From: Nonomuraea typhae
GTDB taxonomy: Bacteria; Actinomycetota; Actinomycetes; Streptosporangiales; Streptosporangiaceae
DNA: 64,000 bases
NCBI RefSeq assembly: GCF_009760925.1
Contig: NZ_VRLV01000016.1
Coordinates: 124,001-188,000, forward strand
Direction: 5' to 3'
Of this stretch, positions 56,211 to 64,000 are shown in pieces. A program made the position numbers and the translations under genes. The notes under the pieces are model-generated. The model was given only the letters and a program-made list of their open reading frames with translations, made no database searches and was not told the DNA's origin. Each line of letters starts with the position of its first letter. The first letter of the stretch is position 1.

Positions 56211-56882
56211 TCACACCGCTTGGCCGATGGGGCGCACGAGCACGGTGTTGACGTCCACACCCGGGGGCTGGGCCAGCACCCAGGCGATCGTGGCGGCGAC
56301 GTCCTCGTCCGAGAGCGCGGGCCCCTGCACCGGGCCGTCCCAGAACGGGGTGTCCACCCGCCCGGGCGCCACCAGGGTGACCCCGACGCCGTCGCCGGTC
56401 AGCAGCATCCTGGTGTTCTCCGCCAGCGCCGTCACCGCCCACTTGGTGACCGAGTAGACGTTGCCCGGCGTGTTCTTCACCCCGGCCACGCTGCCCAGGA
56501 GCACGATGCGGCCCCGGGCCGCGCGCAAGGGCGCCAGGGCCGCCTTGACCAGCAGCGTCGGGCCGAGCACGTTGGTCAGGACCATCTCCCGCCAGCGCTC
56601 GGGATCGCCGGTGTCCAGGGTGTCGTGGGTGGCGAAGCCGGCGTTGGCCACCACGTTGTCCAGCCTGCCGTAGGTCTCGAGAGCGGTCTCCACGGCCGCC
56701 TGGACCGCCGCGAAGTCGGCGGCGTCGCCCTGTGCCGTGGTGACGCCCAGTTCCTGCCCGACCGCCTTGAGCCTGGCCTCGTCCCGGCCCGTCACCACGA
56801 TCCGGTGACCCTTGCCGAGCAGGAGCCGGGCGGTCGCGCGGCCGATGCCGCTCGAACCGCCGGTGATCAACGTGACCGTCAT
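56211..56882 (-). CDS. Short-chain dehydrogenase/reductase
   Basis: 223 residues from ATG 56882 (GGAGGATG upstream). NADP-binding TLITGGSSGIGRATARLLLG, NVVANAG, catalytic Ser in VLLGSVAGV and YSVTKWA (Tyr, Lys). Classical SDR of the YdfG type with unknown alcohol or carbonyl substrate. A further in-frame ATG lies upstream (56939). Divergent from LysR; likely regulated by it. Confidence 0.9.
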   Translation of the reverse strand: MTVTLITGGSSGIGRATARLLLGKGHRIVVTGRDEARLKAVGQELGVTTAQGDAADFAAVQAAVETALETYGRLDNVVANAGFATHDTLDTGDPERWREMVLTNVLGPTLLVKAALAPLRAARGRIVLLGSVAGVKNTPGNVYSVTKWAVTALAENTRMLLTGDGVGVTLVAPGRVDTPFWDGPVQGPALSDEDVAATIAWVLAQPPGVDVNTVLVRPIGQAV

Positions 56883-57004
56883 GTCATCCTCCGATTCCGC
56901 GGGGATACCGGCCACCGAGCCTATGTCAGCACGCGCCATTTTCGGACCTCCCTTTCTCAGAAACGCGGGCGGTATTGGGGTCAATGTCCATTCTTGCCCT
57001 GGTC

Positions 57005-57057
57005 ATCCGTACGGATATGACGGCAGCCGCAACACCTATCGGATGTGTTGGATAGGT
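57005..57057. promoter_or_regulatory. Palindromes between SDR and LysR
   Basis: ATCCGTACGGAT (57005-57016) is a perfect 12-bp palindrome. ACCTATC (57034-57040) and GATAGGT (57051-57057) form a 7-bp inverted repeat with a 10-bp spacer, close to the T-N11-A layout of LysR sites. Confidence 0.6.
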
Positions 57058-57100
57058 TTGCTGTGGGACCGGCCAATCAGGGGGAATGAAGGGCGCCGGG

Positions 57101-58021
57101 ATGGATTTGTCGTTGTTGCGATCATTTCTTGCCGTCTATAGGACCGGATCGTTCACGAAAGCCGCTGGCCTGCTCGCCATATCTCAGCCCGCGGTTACCG
57201 GTCAGATCCGAAATTTGGAATCCGAAGTCGGCCAGTTGCTTTTTCTGCGGACGCCACGGGGGGCGGTCCCGACCGAATCCGCCGACGAGCTGGCCAGAGA
57301 GGTCAGCGGGCCGCTCGACGAGCTGGAGTCGGCCATCACGCGCCGCAGCGAACCGGCCGGCATCTCCGAGCGGACGTTGTCCATCGCCGGGCCACCGGAG
57401 ATGATCTCGGTCAGGGTGCTGCCCGCCCTCGCCGACCTGATCGGCGAAGGGCTGCGCGTGCGGGTCAGCTTCGGGCTGACCGACGACAACCTCGACGGCC
57501 TCACGGCCGGGCTGCACGACCTCGTCATCGCCACCAGCCGCCCCAGGCAGCAGGGCATCGTCGCCACCCCGCTCATGGACGAGGAGTTCCTGCTCGTCGG
57601 GGCGCCCGAGCACGCCAAGAAGGTCACCTCGCACGACGTCGACCAGCACGGGGCCGCCGCGCTGGCCGGGCTGCCGGTCATCGCCTACGCCGAGAACCTG
57701 CCGATCGTGCGCCGCTACTGGATGACCGTCTTCGAGGAACGGCCCGCCTTCACCGCCCAGGTGGTCGTGCCCGACCTCAGAGCCGTGCTGGCCGCGGTCA
57801 AGGCGGGCGGCGGGATCTCGGTGCTGCCCTCCTACTTATGCGCCGACGAGTTGTACCGGGGCGACATCCAGGTCATGCACGAACCCGAGTTCGCCCCGCT
57901 CAACACGCTCTTCCTGGCGACCAGGGCGGCGAACACCGCGGGCGCGATCCTGTCGACGGTCCAGGCGCACCTGCTGATGAAGGCGCAGTTATGGAGTGCC
58001 GCGCCCGCTCCCCGGGGCTGA
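57101..58021 (+). CDS. LysR-family regulator
   Basis: 306 residues from ATG 57101. HTH: LRSFLAVYRTGSFTKAAGLL, then SQPAVTGQIRNLESEVGQLL. C-terminal periplasmic-binding-like effector domain (VRVLPALADLIGEGLRVRVS; GGISVLPSYLCADELYRGDI). Divergent from the SDR gene with a suitable dyad between. May also control the DJ-1 operon. Its last 33 bp overlap the end of the convergent membrane protein gene. Confidence 0.92.
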   Translation: MDLSLLRSFLAVYRTGSFTKAAGLLAISQPAVTGQIRNLESEVGQLLFLRTPRGAVPTESADELAREVSGPLDELESAITRRSEPAGISERTLSIAGPPEMISVRVLPALADLIGEGLRVRVSFGLTDDNLDGLTAGLHDLVIATSRPRQQGIVATPLMDEEFLLVGAPEHAKKVTSHDVDQHGAAALAGLPVIAYAENLPIVRRYWMTVFEERPAFTAQVVVPDLRAVLAAVKAGGGISVLPSYLCADELYRGDIQVMHEPEFAPLNTLFLATRAANTAGAILSTVQAHLLMKAQLWSAAPAPRG

Positions 58022-60088
58022 CATCGCCATGCCGGCCGCTTCGCCGTCCGTCTCGTGGCCGTCCCCGCCCCACCCCGGCAGCACCGCGATGCCCGCCGAC
58101 AGCAGCAGCGGGATCGCCATGGCCAGCGCCATCGACAGGATCGCCGCGCCCGAGTCGTTCACCAGCATGCCGACCACCCCGCTGACCAGCGTGCCGATCA
58201 GCCCGGCCTTCAGCGCCGGAGAGTAGGCGAACGCCGCGGGAACCACGCCGGAGGACGCCTTCTCCGGGCGCAGGATGGCGTAGACGAGGAAGCCGAGCGC
58301 GGCGGCCACGATGGGCACGAGGTTCGGGTTGACCAGCGTGCTGATCATCGCCTCGAACTTGCGCCAGACCACCTCGACGGCCTCGCCGTTCAGCACCTGG
58401 CCGACGAAGCGGCCCAGATGCGACTGCTCGCCGGCCGGCTTCAGGTAGTTGGCCACCGCGAACGCCGTCACCGCCAGCCCGCCGGCCACGCAGAACAGCG
58501 CCAGCTTCAGCAGCGAGACGCGCTTGCCCAGGATGAGCAGGGCGGTCACCGCGATGCCGGGCACGAAGGCGATGACGCCGCCGAAGTCGCTGCCGAGGCC
58601 CGAACCGCCCAGGACCATCGCGAACGTGCCCGCCACGGCCACCACCGCGGCGCCGATCCTGCCCGGATACCGATGGGCGACGACCGTCGTGGCCAGCAGC
58701 GTGCCGGTCGCCAGCAGGGCGAACGGGATGTTGCCCAGGCCGTAGTAGCGGGCGCCCTGCTCGGCGCTGAAGCCCATGAAGCTGTTGAGCTGGAGCGTCG
58801 TGCCGGTCAGCAGATCGCCGGCGAGCGTCAGCGCGGTGGCGCCCGCGACCACCGCCAGCGGGCCGAGCGGATGGCGGGCCCACGGCCCCAGCAGCGCCAG
58901 CGCGGTCAGCGCGGCCCAGAAGCCCAGCATCGCGCCGAACAACTCCACGTGCGACGTCCACGGCACCAGGTTGACCAGGAACGAGGTGACCGGCAGCGCG
59001 GCCAGGGTGACGGCGGCCAGCCGTACCCAGGACAGGCCCTTGCGGCGGCGCAGCAGCACGAAGGCCAGCACGTAGAACAGGACCTGCAGCACCGCCAGGA
59101 ACGTGAAGTAGGCGCCCTTGACCGAGCGCATCGTCTGCGCGCTCTCGTCGGCGTGGGCCATCTTCTCCGCCGAGGCGCCCTCGGCGCCGGTCTCCCAGAC
59201 CTGCCCGATGATCGCCGACGGTACGGCGACGCCCAGCTTGACCAGGATCGTGGTGGTCAGGTCGGGCAGGATCGAGATGTCCGCGCGGCGGGTGGAGGCG
59301 GCGCCGAGCACGCGGCCCTGGGCGCCCGGCTCGTTGAGCATCGCCACCCGCAGGTGGGGCACGTTGCCGTGGTCGGAGACGCCCGAGACCATGACCGTGG
59401 TGCCCGCGGGGAGGGCGGCCAGCAGCGCGCCCGCCTTGGCGTCGGCCAGGCGCGCGGCCGCCCGGCGGTCGGCCGGGTTCAGCCGCTCCGGCTCGCGGGC
59501 CATCTTGCCGCCGGTCAGGTAGGGGCGGACCAGGTCGTCGACGTCCATGACGATGAGCCGGGCGCGCTCGAGGTCCGCCGCGCTCGCCTGCTGCGGGGTG
59601 GCGCGGTAGGCCGGGACGGCGCCGGTGGTGTCGGCCAGCGCCAGCGCGGCGCCGTCGCCGATCGCCAGCGTGGGGGTGCCGGCCCGCTTCAGCGTCTCGC
59701 CGAGGGCGCCGGCGTTCTTCTGCCCGGCCACGTCGATGAGGTAGCGGTAGTCGGGGATGACCGCGCCGTCGCCGTTCCGCGCGGGGGCCGGCGCCGCGCC
59801 GCAGCTGTAGCCGGCGGCCGAGCGGATGCCCGCCGAGACGGTCAGCCAGCCGTCGTAGGGGCAGGTCACGCTGCCCACGGTCCGCACGGACATCGAGCCG
59901 AGGGCGCTGCTTTGTGAAAGCTTGAACAGGTGGGGCGTGTCCTGGGCGGTGATGTCGGTCCAGTGCAGGCCCGAGACCCCGATCAGCGCCACCCGCGCGG
60001 GCGCCGCGGCCGCCCCCGCCGGGGCGAGCGCCCCCGCCAGCAGCAGCTGGCCCAACAGCATGGTCACGATGACCAGCGCTCGCCTCAC
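57989..60088 (-). CDS. Large membrane protein with extracytoplasmic phosphatase-like domain
   Basis: 699 residues from GTG 60088 (GGAGGACATACG upstream). Signal-like helix (ALVIVTMLLGQLLLAGALAP), then a domain to about residue 330 that follows the alkaline-phosphatase superfamily pattern (ALIGVSGLHWTDIT at the start; MVSGVSDHGN with the late Asp-His), and about ten transmembrane helices to the C-terminus. Conserved in actinobacteria; function unknown, possibly in cell-envelope lipid or polymer metabolism. Confidence 0.8.
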   Translation of the reverse strand: MRRALVIVTMLLGQLLLAGALAPAGAAAAPARVALIGVSGLHWTDITAQDTPHLFKLSQSSALGSMSVRTVGSVTCPYDGWLTVSAGIRSAAGYSCGAAPAPARNGDGAVIPDYRYLIDVAGQKNAGALGETLKRAGTPTLAIGDGAALALADTTGAVPAYRATPQQASAADLERARLIVMDVDDLVRPYLTGGKMAREPERLNPADRRAAARLADAKAGALLAALPAGTTVMVSGVSDHGNVPHLRVAMLNEPGAQGRVLGAASTRRADISILPDLTTTILVKLGVAVPSAIIGQVWETGAEGASAEKMAHADESAQTMRSVKGAYFTFLAVLQVLFYVLAFVLLRRRKGLSWVRLAAVTLAALPVTSFLVNLVPWTSHVELFGAMLGFWAALTALALLGPWARHPLGPLAVVAGATALTLAGDLLTGTTLQLNSFMGFSAEQGARYYGLGNIPFALLATGTLLATTVVAHRYPGRIGAAVVAVAGTFAMVLGGSGLGSDFGGVIAFVPGIAVTALLILGKRVSLLKLALFCVAGGLAVTAFAVANYLKPAGEQSHLGRFVGQVLNGEAVEVVWRKFEAMISTLVNPNLVPIVAAALGFLVYAILRPEKASSGVVPAAFAYSPALKAGLIGTLVSGVVGMLVNDSGAAILSMALAMAIPLLLSAGIAVLPGWGGDGHETDGEAAGMAMSAPGSGRGTP

Positions 60089-60168
60089 CGTATGTCCTCC
60101 CGCGGTCGAGCCCGTGTGGTGCACGACATAGTCTCGCGCATCGCCGGAGCGCACGGGCCCCGGCTCCG

Positions 60169-61731
60169 TCAGACCGGGGGCACCTTCACGGTCACCGGCT
60201 TGGACTCGTTGTGCAGCCGGTCCAGCGCGGTGACGACGTAGGTGCCCGGCTGGGCGGCGGGGTAGGACGGGCCGGTGACGACGGCCACGAGGTTGCGGGC
60301 GTCGGCGTCCTGACAGGTCTCACCCTGGTCGGGTACCCGGTAGACGGCGTACGAACGTGCGCCCTGCGAAGGAGTCCAGGTGATGGTGGCGCCGGCGGTC
60401 TTGGCGCCGGCGGGCGGGGCGGGCGCCTGGCCGCCGCGCTCCTTGATGAGGGGCAGCAGGGCGGGCCGGGCGTAGTGGTCGGCGGTGACGCGGTCGATGG
60501 CCTTGAGCGGGTTGCTGAGCAGCTGCTTGGCGCTGAAGTAGACGTCGCCGTCGACCTGCGGGTACCTGCGGTTGAGCGTCAGGTGGGCGGAGAGCTCGCC
60601 GGGCTTGGTCCACGCCTTGTCGTCCCTGGTGCCGACGCGGTAGAGGGCCTGGCCGATGTAGAGGTCGACGCCGGTGCCCTTGACCTCCTTGGCCCACCAG
60701 GGGACGAGCGCCTTGTAGTCGGCGACCTTGAGGCCGCGCGGCCAGTACAGCTGGGGCATCACATAGTCGACGGTGCCGTTCTTAATCCAGTGCCGCGCAT
60801 CCGCATAAATCGAGTCGTAGGCCGACATGCCGGAAGTGGCGGAACCCGTGGGGTCCTGCGCCTTGTTGCGCCAGATGCCGAACGGGCTGATGCCGAACTT
60901 CACCGATGGCCTGGTCTTGTGCACCGCCTTGTCGACCTGGGCGATGAGCTTGTTGACGTTGTCGCGCCGCCAGTCGGCCAGGGACCTGCCCTCACGATAC
61001 TTTGTAAAGGCGGCCTTGTCGTCGAACGTGCCGCCCCCGCCCGGATACGGGTAGAAGTAGTCGTCGAAGTGCACGCCGTCGACGTCGTACCGCTTCACCA
61101 CGTCCGTGATGACCTTCGTCACGTGCTCGCGGACCTGGGGCAGGCCGGGGTTGTAGTAGAGCCGGTCGCCGTACTTGACCACCCAGTCGGGGTGCACGCG
61201 CGCCGGGTGGGAGGCCGGGAGCCTGCCCACGTTCGCGTCGTAGGAGGCCCGGTAGGGGTTGAACCAGGCGTGGAACTCCAGCCCGCGCTTCTGGGCCTCG
61301 GCGATGAGGAAGGGCAGCGGATCCCAGCCCGGGTCCTTGCCCGCGGTGCCGGTGAGGTACTGCGTCCAGGGCTCCAGCGACGACTTGTACAGGGCGTCGG
61401 AGGCCGGCCGTACCTGGACGAAGACCGCGTTCATCCGCCGCTTGGCCGCCGAGTCGAGGATCTTGACGTACTCGGCCTTCTGCCTGTCCTGGCTCAGCCC
61501 GGTGCGCGAGGGCCAGTCGATGTTGCGCACGGTGGCGATCCAGACGCCGCGCAACTGCCGCTTGGGATAGCGGGCGTCGGGCGCGCAGACGGCGGTGGCG
61601 GCCGAGGCGGCTTTGCCCGTCGTCTTCTTCGGCGTGGTCGTGCCCGAGGTGGCCGGCCCGAGGGCGTAGGCGGCCCCGGTGGTGACGACCGCGATCGTGA
61701 CGGCGGCAAACAGAGGACGTCCGGTTCGCAT
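60169..61731 (-). CDS. Secreted GHL10 (DUF187) glycosidase-like protein
   Basis: 520 residues. Signal peptide RPLFAAVTIAVVTTGAAYAL. The TIM barrel begins RGVWIATVRNIDWPSRTGLS, with FVQVRPASDALYKSSLEPWT, LEFHAWFNPYRASYD, DGVHFDDYFYPYPGGG and VDYVMPQLYWPRGLK: the YngK/GHL10 family. The C-terminal 100 residues form an Fn3-like domain. Extracellular carbohydrate or peptidoglycan hydrolase; exact substrate not known. Long full-length copy. Confidence 0.9.
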   Translation of the reverse strand: MRTGRPLFAAVTIAVVTTGAAYALGPATSGTTTPKKTTGKAASAATAVCAPDARYPKRQLRGVWIATVRNIDWPSRTGLSQDRQKAEYVKILDSAAKRRMNAVFVQVRPASDALYKSSLEPWTQYLTGTAGKDPGWDPLPFLIAEAQKRGLEFHAWFNPYRASYDANVGRLPASHPARVHPDWVVKYGDRLYYNPGLPQVREHVTKVITDVVKRYDVDGVHFDDYFYPYPGGGGTFDDKAAFTKYREGRSLADWRRDNVNKLIAQVDKAVHKTRPSVKFGISPFGIWRNKAQDPTGSATSGMSAYDSIYADARHWIKNGTVDYVMPQLYWPRGLKVADYKALVPWWAKEVKGTGVDLYIGQALYRVGTRDDKAWTKPGELSAHLTLNRRYPQVDGDVYFSAKQLLSNPLKAIDRVTADHYARPALLPLIKERGGQAPAPPAGAKTAGATITWTPSQGARSYAVYRVPDQGETCQDADARNLVAVVTGPSYPAAQPGTYVVTALDRLHNESKPVTVKVPPV

Positions 61732-61808
61732 GGTTCCTCAGTCTGACATCGCCACTGAGGTGCTTTGGCCGAAAAACGAAATGGATTCGTGATGTTTGTG
61801 TGATTCTT

Positions 61809-61853
61809 GGTACGGCGGAGCCAGGAGGTGTCAGGCCGTGGCCCCGCCGTACC
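61809..61853 (-). terminator. Terminator after EF-G2
   Basis: Perfect 10-bp arms GGTACGGCGG and CCGCCGTACC, 25-nt loop, 6 bp after the minus-strand stop; AAGAAT follows on that strand. Confidence 0.6.
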
Positions 61854-61858
61854 GGCGA

Positions 61859-63997
61859 TCAGTCGGCGGCGGTCACCTTGCCCGCCAGGTGCGACGGGAG
61901 GGGTTCGTAGCGCAGGAACGTGCGCGTGAACGTGCCGGTGCCGTGTGACATCGACCGCAGGTCGATGGCGTAGCGGGTCAGCTCGAGTTCGGGGACCTCC
62001 GCTTTGACCAGGGTGCGGCCGGTGCCCACGGGCTCGGTGCCGAGGACCCTGCCGCGCCGCGAGGACAGATCTGACATGACGGAGCCGACGTAGTCGTCGG
62101 CCACCAGGACGGCGAGCTCGTCGACGGGTTCGAGCAGGAGGGTCGGGACCTTGGTCGCCGCCTCCTTGAGGGCCAGCTGGCCGGCGATCTGGAAGGCCAT
62201 GTCGGAGGAGTCGACCGAGTGGGCCTTGCCGTCGTACAGCGTGACGCGCACGTCGACCATGGGGTAGCCGGCGACGACGCCGCGTTCCATCTGGGCGCGG
62301 ACGCCCTTTTCGACCGAGGGGATGAACTGCCGGGGCACCACGCCGCCCACGATCTTGTCCACGAATTCGAAACCCCCGCCGGATGGCAGGGGCTCGACCT
62401 CGAGGTGGCAGATGGCGTACTGGCCGTGACCGCCGGTCTGCTTGACGTTGCGGCCCATGGCCTTGCACTGGCCGCCGAACGTCTCGCGCAGCGGCACCCT
62501 GAGCTCTATGCGTTCGACCTCGACGCCGTGGCGCTTGGCCAGGCGGTCGAGGAGGACGTCGGTGTGGGCCTCGCCCATGCACCACAACACCAGTTGCCGG
62601 GTCTCGGCGTTGTTCTCCAGCCGCAGCGTCGGGTCTTCGGCGACCAGGCGGCCCAGTGCTTGGGAGAGTTTGTCCTCATCGGCCTTGGACTTGGCCTGGA
62701 TGGCCACGGGCAGGAGCGGGTCGGGCATCGTCCAGGACGTCATGAGCAGGGGGTTGTCGACCTCGGAGAGCGTGTCGCCGGTCTCGGCCCGTGAGAGCTT
62801 GGCGACCGCGACGATGTCGCCGGCGATGCCCTTGGCCACGCCGCGCTGCTGTTTGCCCAGCGGCGAGGTGAGGGTGCCGATGCGCTCGTCCACGTCGTGG
62901 TCCTCGTGCCCGCGGTCGGCCAGACCGTGGCCGGAGACGTGCACGGTCATGTCCGGTCGCAGCGTGCCGGAGAAGACGCGCACGAGGCTGATGCGGCCCA
63001 CGTAGGGGTCGGAGGTCGTCTTGACCACCTCGGCCACGAGCGGGCCGTCGGGGTCGCAGGTGATGCCTTTGACGGGGTTGCCGTCGAGGGTGGTGATCTC
63101 GGGCATCGGGTGCTCGGCCGGAGCGGGGAAGCCCTGGGTGATGATCTCCAGGATCTCGATCGCGCCGATGCCGGTGCCGGAGCACAGCACGGGGAAGAAG
63201 CTGCCCCGGGCGACGGCCTTCTCCAGGTCCTCGATGAGGATCTTGGTGTCGATGGGCTCGCCGCTGAGGTAGCGCTCCATGAGCGACTCGTCTTCGCTCT
63301 CCTGGATGATGCCCTCGATGAGCGAGTCGCGGTGCTCGGCGATCTGCGCCTCGTACTCGGGGCCCGGCTCCTTCTCGGCCCGGGTGCCCGTGGCGTAGTT
63401 GAAGAACTTCTGCGACAGCAGCCCGATGAGGCCGTTGACGTGCCCGTTGGTGATGACGGGCAGGTAGAGGGGTGCCACGCCGTCGCCGAAGACGTCCTGG
63501 CAGGTGGCGAGCACCTCGTCGAAGTCGGCCCGCTGATGGTCGATCTTGGTGATGACCACCGCCCGGGGCATTCCGACCTGGGCGCACTCCTCCCACAACA
63601 TCTGCGTCAGGCCGTCGACGCCTTCGGAGGCCGAGACCACGAACAGGGCCGCGTCGGCGGCCCGCAGGCCGGCGCGCAGATCCCCGACGAAGTCGGCGTA
63701 ACCGGGCGTGTCCAGGAAGTTGATTTTGACGCCGTTGTGAACCAGGGGCGCCAGCGCCAGGTTCACCGAGCGTTGCTGGCGTACTTCGACCTCGTCGAAG
63801 TCGCTGACCGTGTTGCCGTCCTCGACCCGGCCGATGCGCTGGATCGTGCCCGTCGCCGCCAGCAGGTGCTCGGCCAGGGTCGTCTTGCCCGCTCCAGAAT
63901 GGCCGACCAGTACGACATTGCGAATCGCATCCGCGCTGTCGGCCGTGGGTGCCCTGCCCGCGGCTCCCGCATGGCCGCCCGGGTTCTTCTCTGCCAC
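61859..63997 (-). CDS. Elongation factor G-like GTPase (EF-G2)
   Basis: 712 residues, GTG start 4 bp from the window end. G1 GHSGAGKTT (32-40), G3 DTPGYADF, G4 TKID, then domains II-V with RYAIDLRSMSHGTGTFTRTF near the end. The switch I region differs from canonical EF-G and the protein is of the actinobacterial EF-G2 type (mycobacterial FusA2), which does not replace EF-G in translocation. Its role is unsettled, possibly ribosome-linked stress functions. Confidence 0.93.
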   Translation of the reverse strand: MAEKNPGGHAGAAGRAPTADSADAIRNVVLVGHSGAGKTTLAEHLLAATGTIQRIGRVEDGNTVSDFDEVEVRQQRSVNLALAPLVHNGVKINFLDTPGYADFVGDLRAGLRAADAALFVVSASEGVDGLTQMLWEECAQVGMPRAVVITKIDHQRADFDEVLATCQDVFGDGVAPLYLPVITNGHVNGLIGLLSQKFFNYATGTRAEKEPGPEYEAQIAEHRDSLIEGIIQESEDESLMERYLSGEPIDTKILIEDLEKAVARGSFFPVLCSGTGIGAIEILEIITQGFPAPAEHPMPEITTLDGNPVKGITCDPDGPLVAEVVKTTSDPYVGRISLVRVFSGTLRPDMTVHVSGHGLADRGHEDHDVDERIGTLTSPLGKQQRGVAKGIAGDIVAVAKLSRAETGDTLSEVDNPLLMTSWTMPDPLLPVAIQAKSKADEDKLSQALGRLVAEDPTLRLENNAETRQLVLWCMGEAHTDVLLDRLAKRHGVEVERIELRVPLRETFGGQCKAMGRNVKQTGGHGQYAICHLEVEPLPSGGGFEFVDKIVGGVVPRQFIPSVEKGVRAQMERGVVAGYPMVDVRVTLYDGKAHSVDSSDMAFQIAGQLALKEAATKVPTLLLEPVDELAVLVADDYVGSVMSDLSSRRGRVLGTEPVGTGRTLVKAEVPELELTRYAIDLRSMSHGTGTFTRTFLRYEPLPSHLAGKVTAAD

Positions 63998-64000
63998 ATC

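Noticed and set aside
58055..59917. A 620-residue plus-strand frame
   Set aside because: Antisense of the large membrane protein gene; Arg/His/Gln-rich with no domain.

Overview
The window is high-GC actinomycete DNA. GTG/TTG starts, leaderless genes, F420-type oxidoreductases, GntR/HutC regulators, an EF-G2-like GTPase and the gene style point to a Streptosporangiales-like genus (Nonomuraea, Microbispora or relatives). That placement is an inference; there is no rRNA or complete tRNA to fix it.

The first half (1-33264) is accessory DNA made of two integrative elements in tandem at the 3' end of a tRNA gene, probably tRNA-Val(CAC). A 45-bp tRNA 3' end (anticodon loop to CCA) occurs as exact direct repeats at 22816-22860 and 33220-33264. 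Neither copy has the 5' half, so the intact tRNA should lie left of the window. Element A (1-22860, left end missing) opens with a phage endolysin/holin end. It continues with an immunity-like region (XRE-ImmA peptidase, secreted HNH nuclease, unknown pairs) and then a conjugation block on the minus strand: BldC-like HTH, BRO antirepressor, DUF2637-like membrane protein, TraB/FtsK translocase and a string of tiny zinc-ribbon proteins. It ends with GntR regulators, Nudix and PPOX genes. Element B (22816-33264, complete, 10.4 kb) carries a tyrosine integrase, a ribbon-helix-helix protein, an excisionase and a second TraB/FtsK with small partners. To its right lies an AT-richer insert-like block with an XRE/Nudix-like regulator, a cupin-like protein and a double-wHTH GntR protein.

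Each TraB gene is followed directly by an unusual repeat array, a candidate transfer site: six CAGGGAG/CTCCCTG heptamers in A and two 14-bp palindromes in B. Several operators can be read: a MerR-style dyad at 3717-3748, a motif shared by the two short GntR genes, and five TGCA boxes spaced exactly 11 bp at 28804-28851.

From 33.3 kb on the window is chromosomal. It holds a cold-shock protein, HTH_42, DUF4031, a HAD phosphatase, a P450, and TetR divergent from a rifampin-phosphotransferase-like enzyme. Next come a chromosomal paralogue of the element A DUF2637-like protein, phosphoglucomutase, an F420 oxidoreductase, a GH25 lysozyme, thrS, copper amine oxidase, TM2, PIG-L, a broken Asp23 gene and a HIT hydrolase. 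Then follows a compact cluster (51559-58021): DJ-1, cupin, DJ-1, HAD, a DJ-1-methyltransferase fusion, SDR and LysR. This looks like a small undescribed metabolic or biosynthetic system with no canonical synthase. The window closes with a large membrane protein, a GHL10 glycosidase-like protein and EF-G2.
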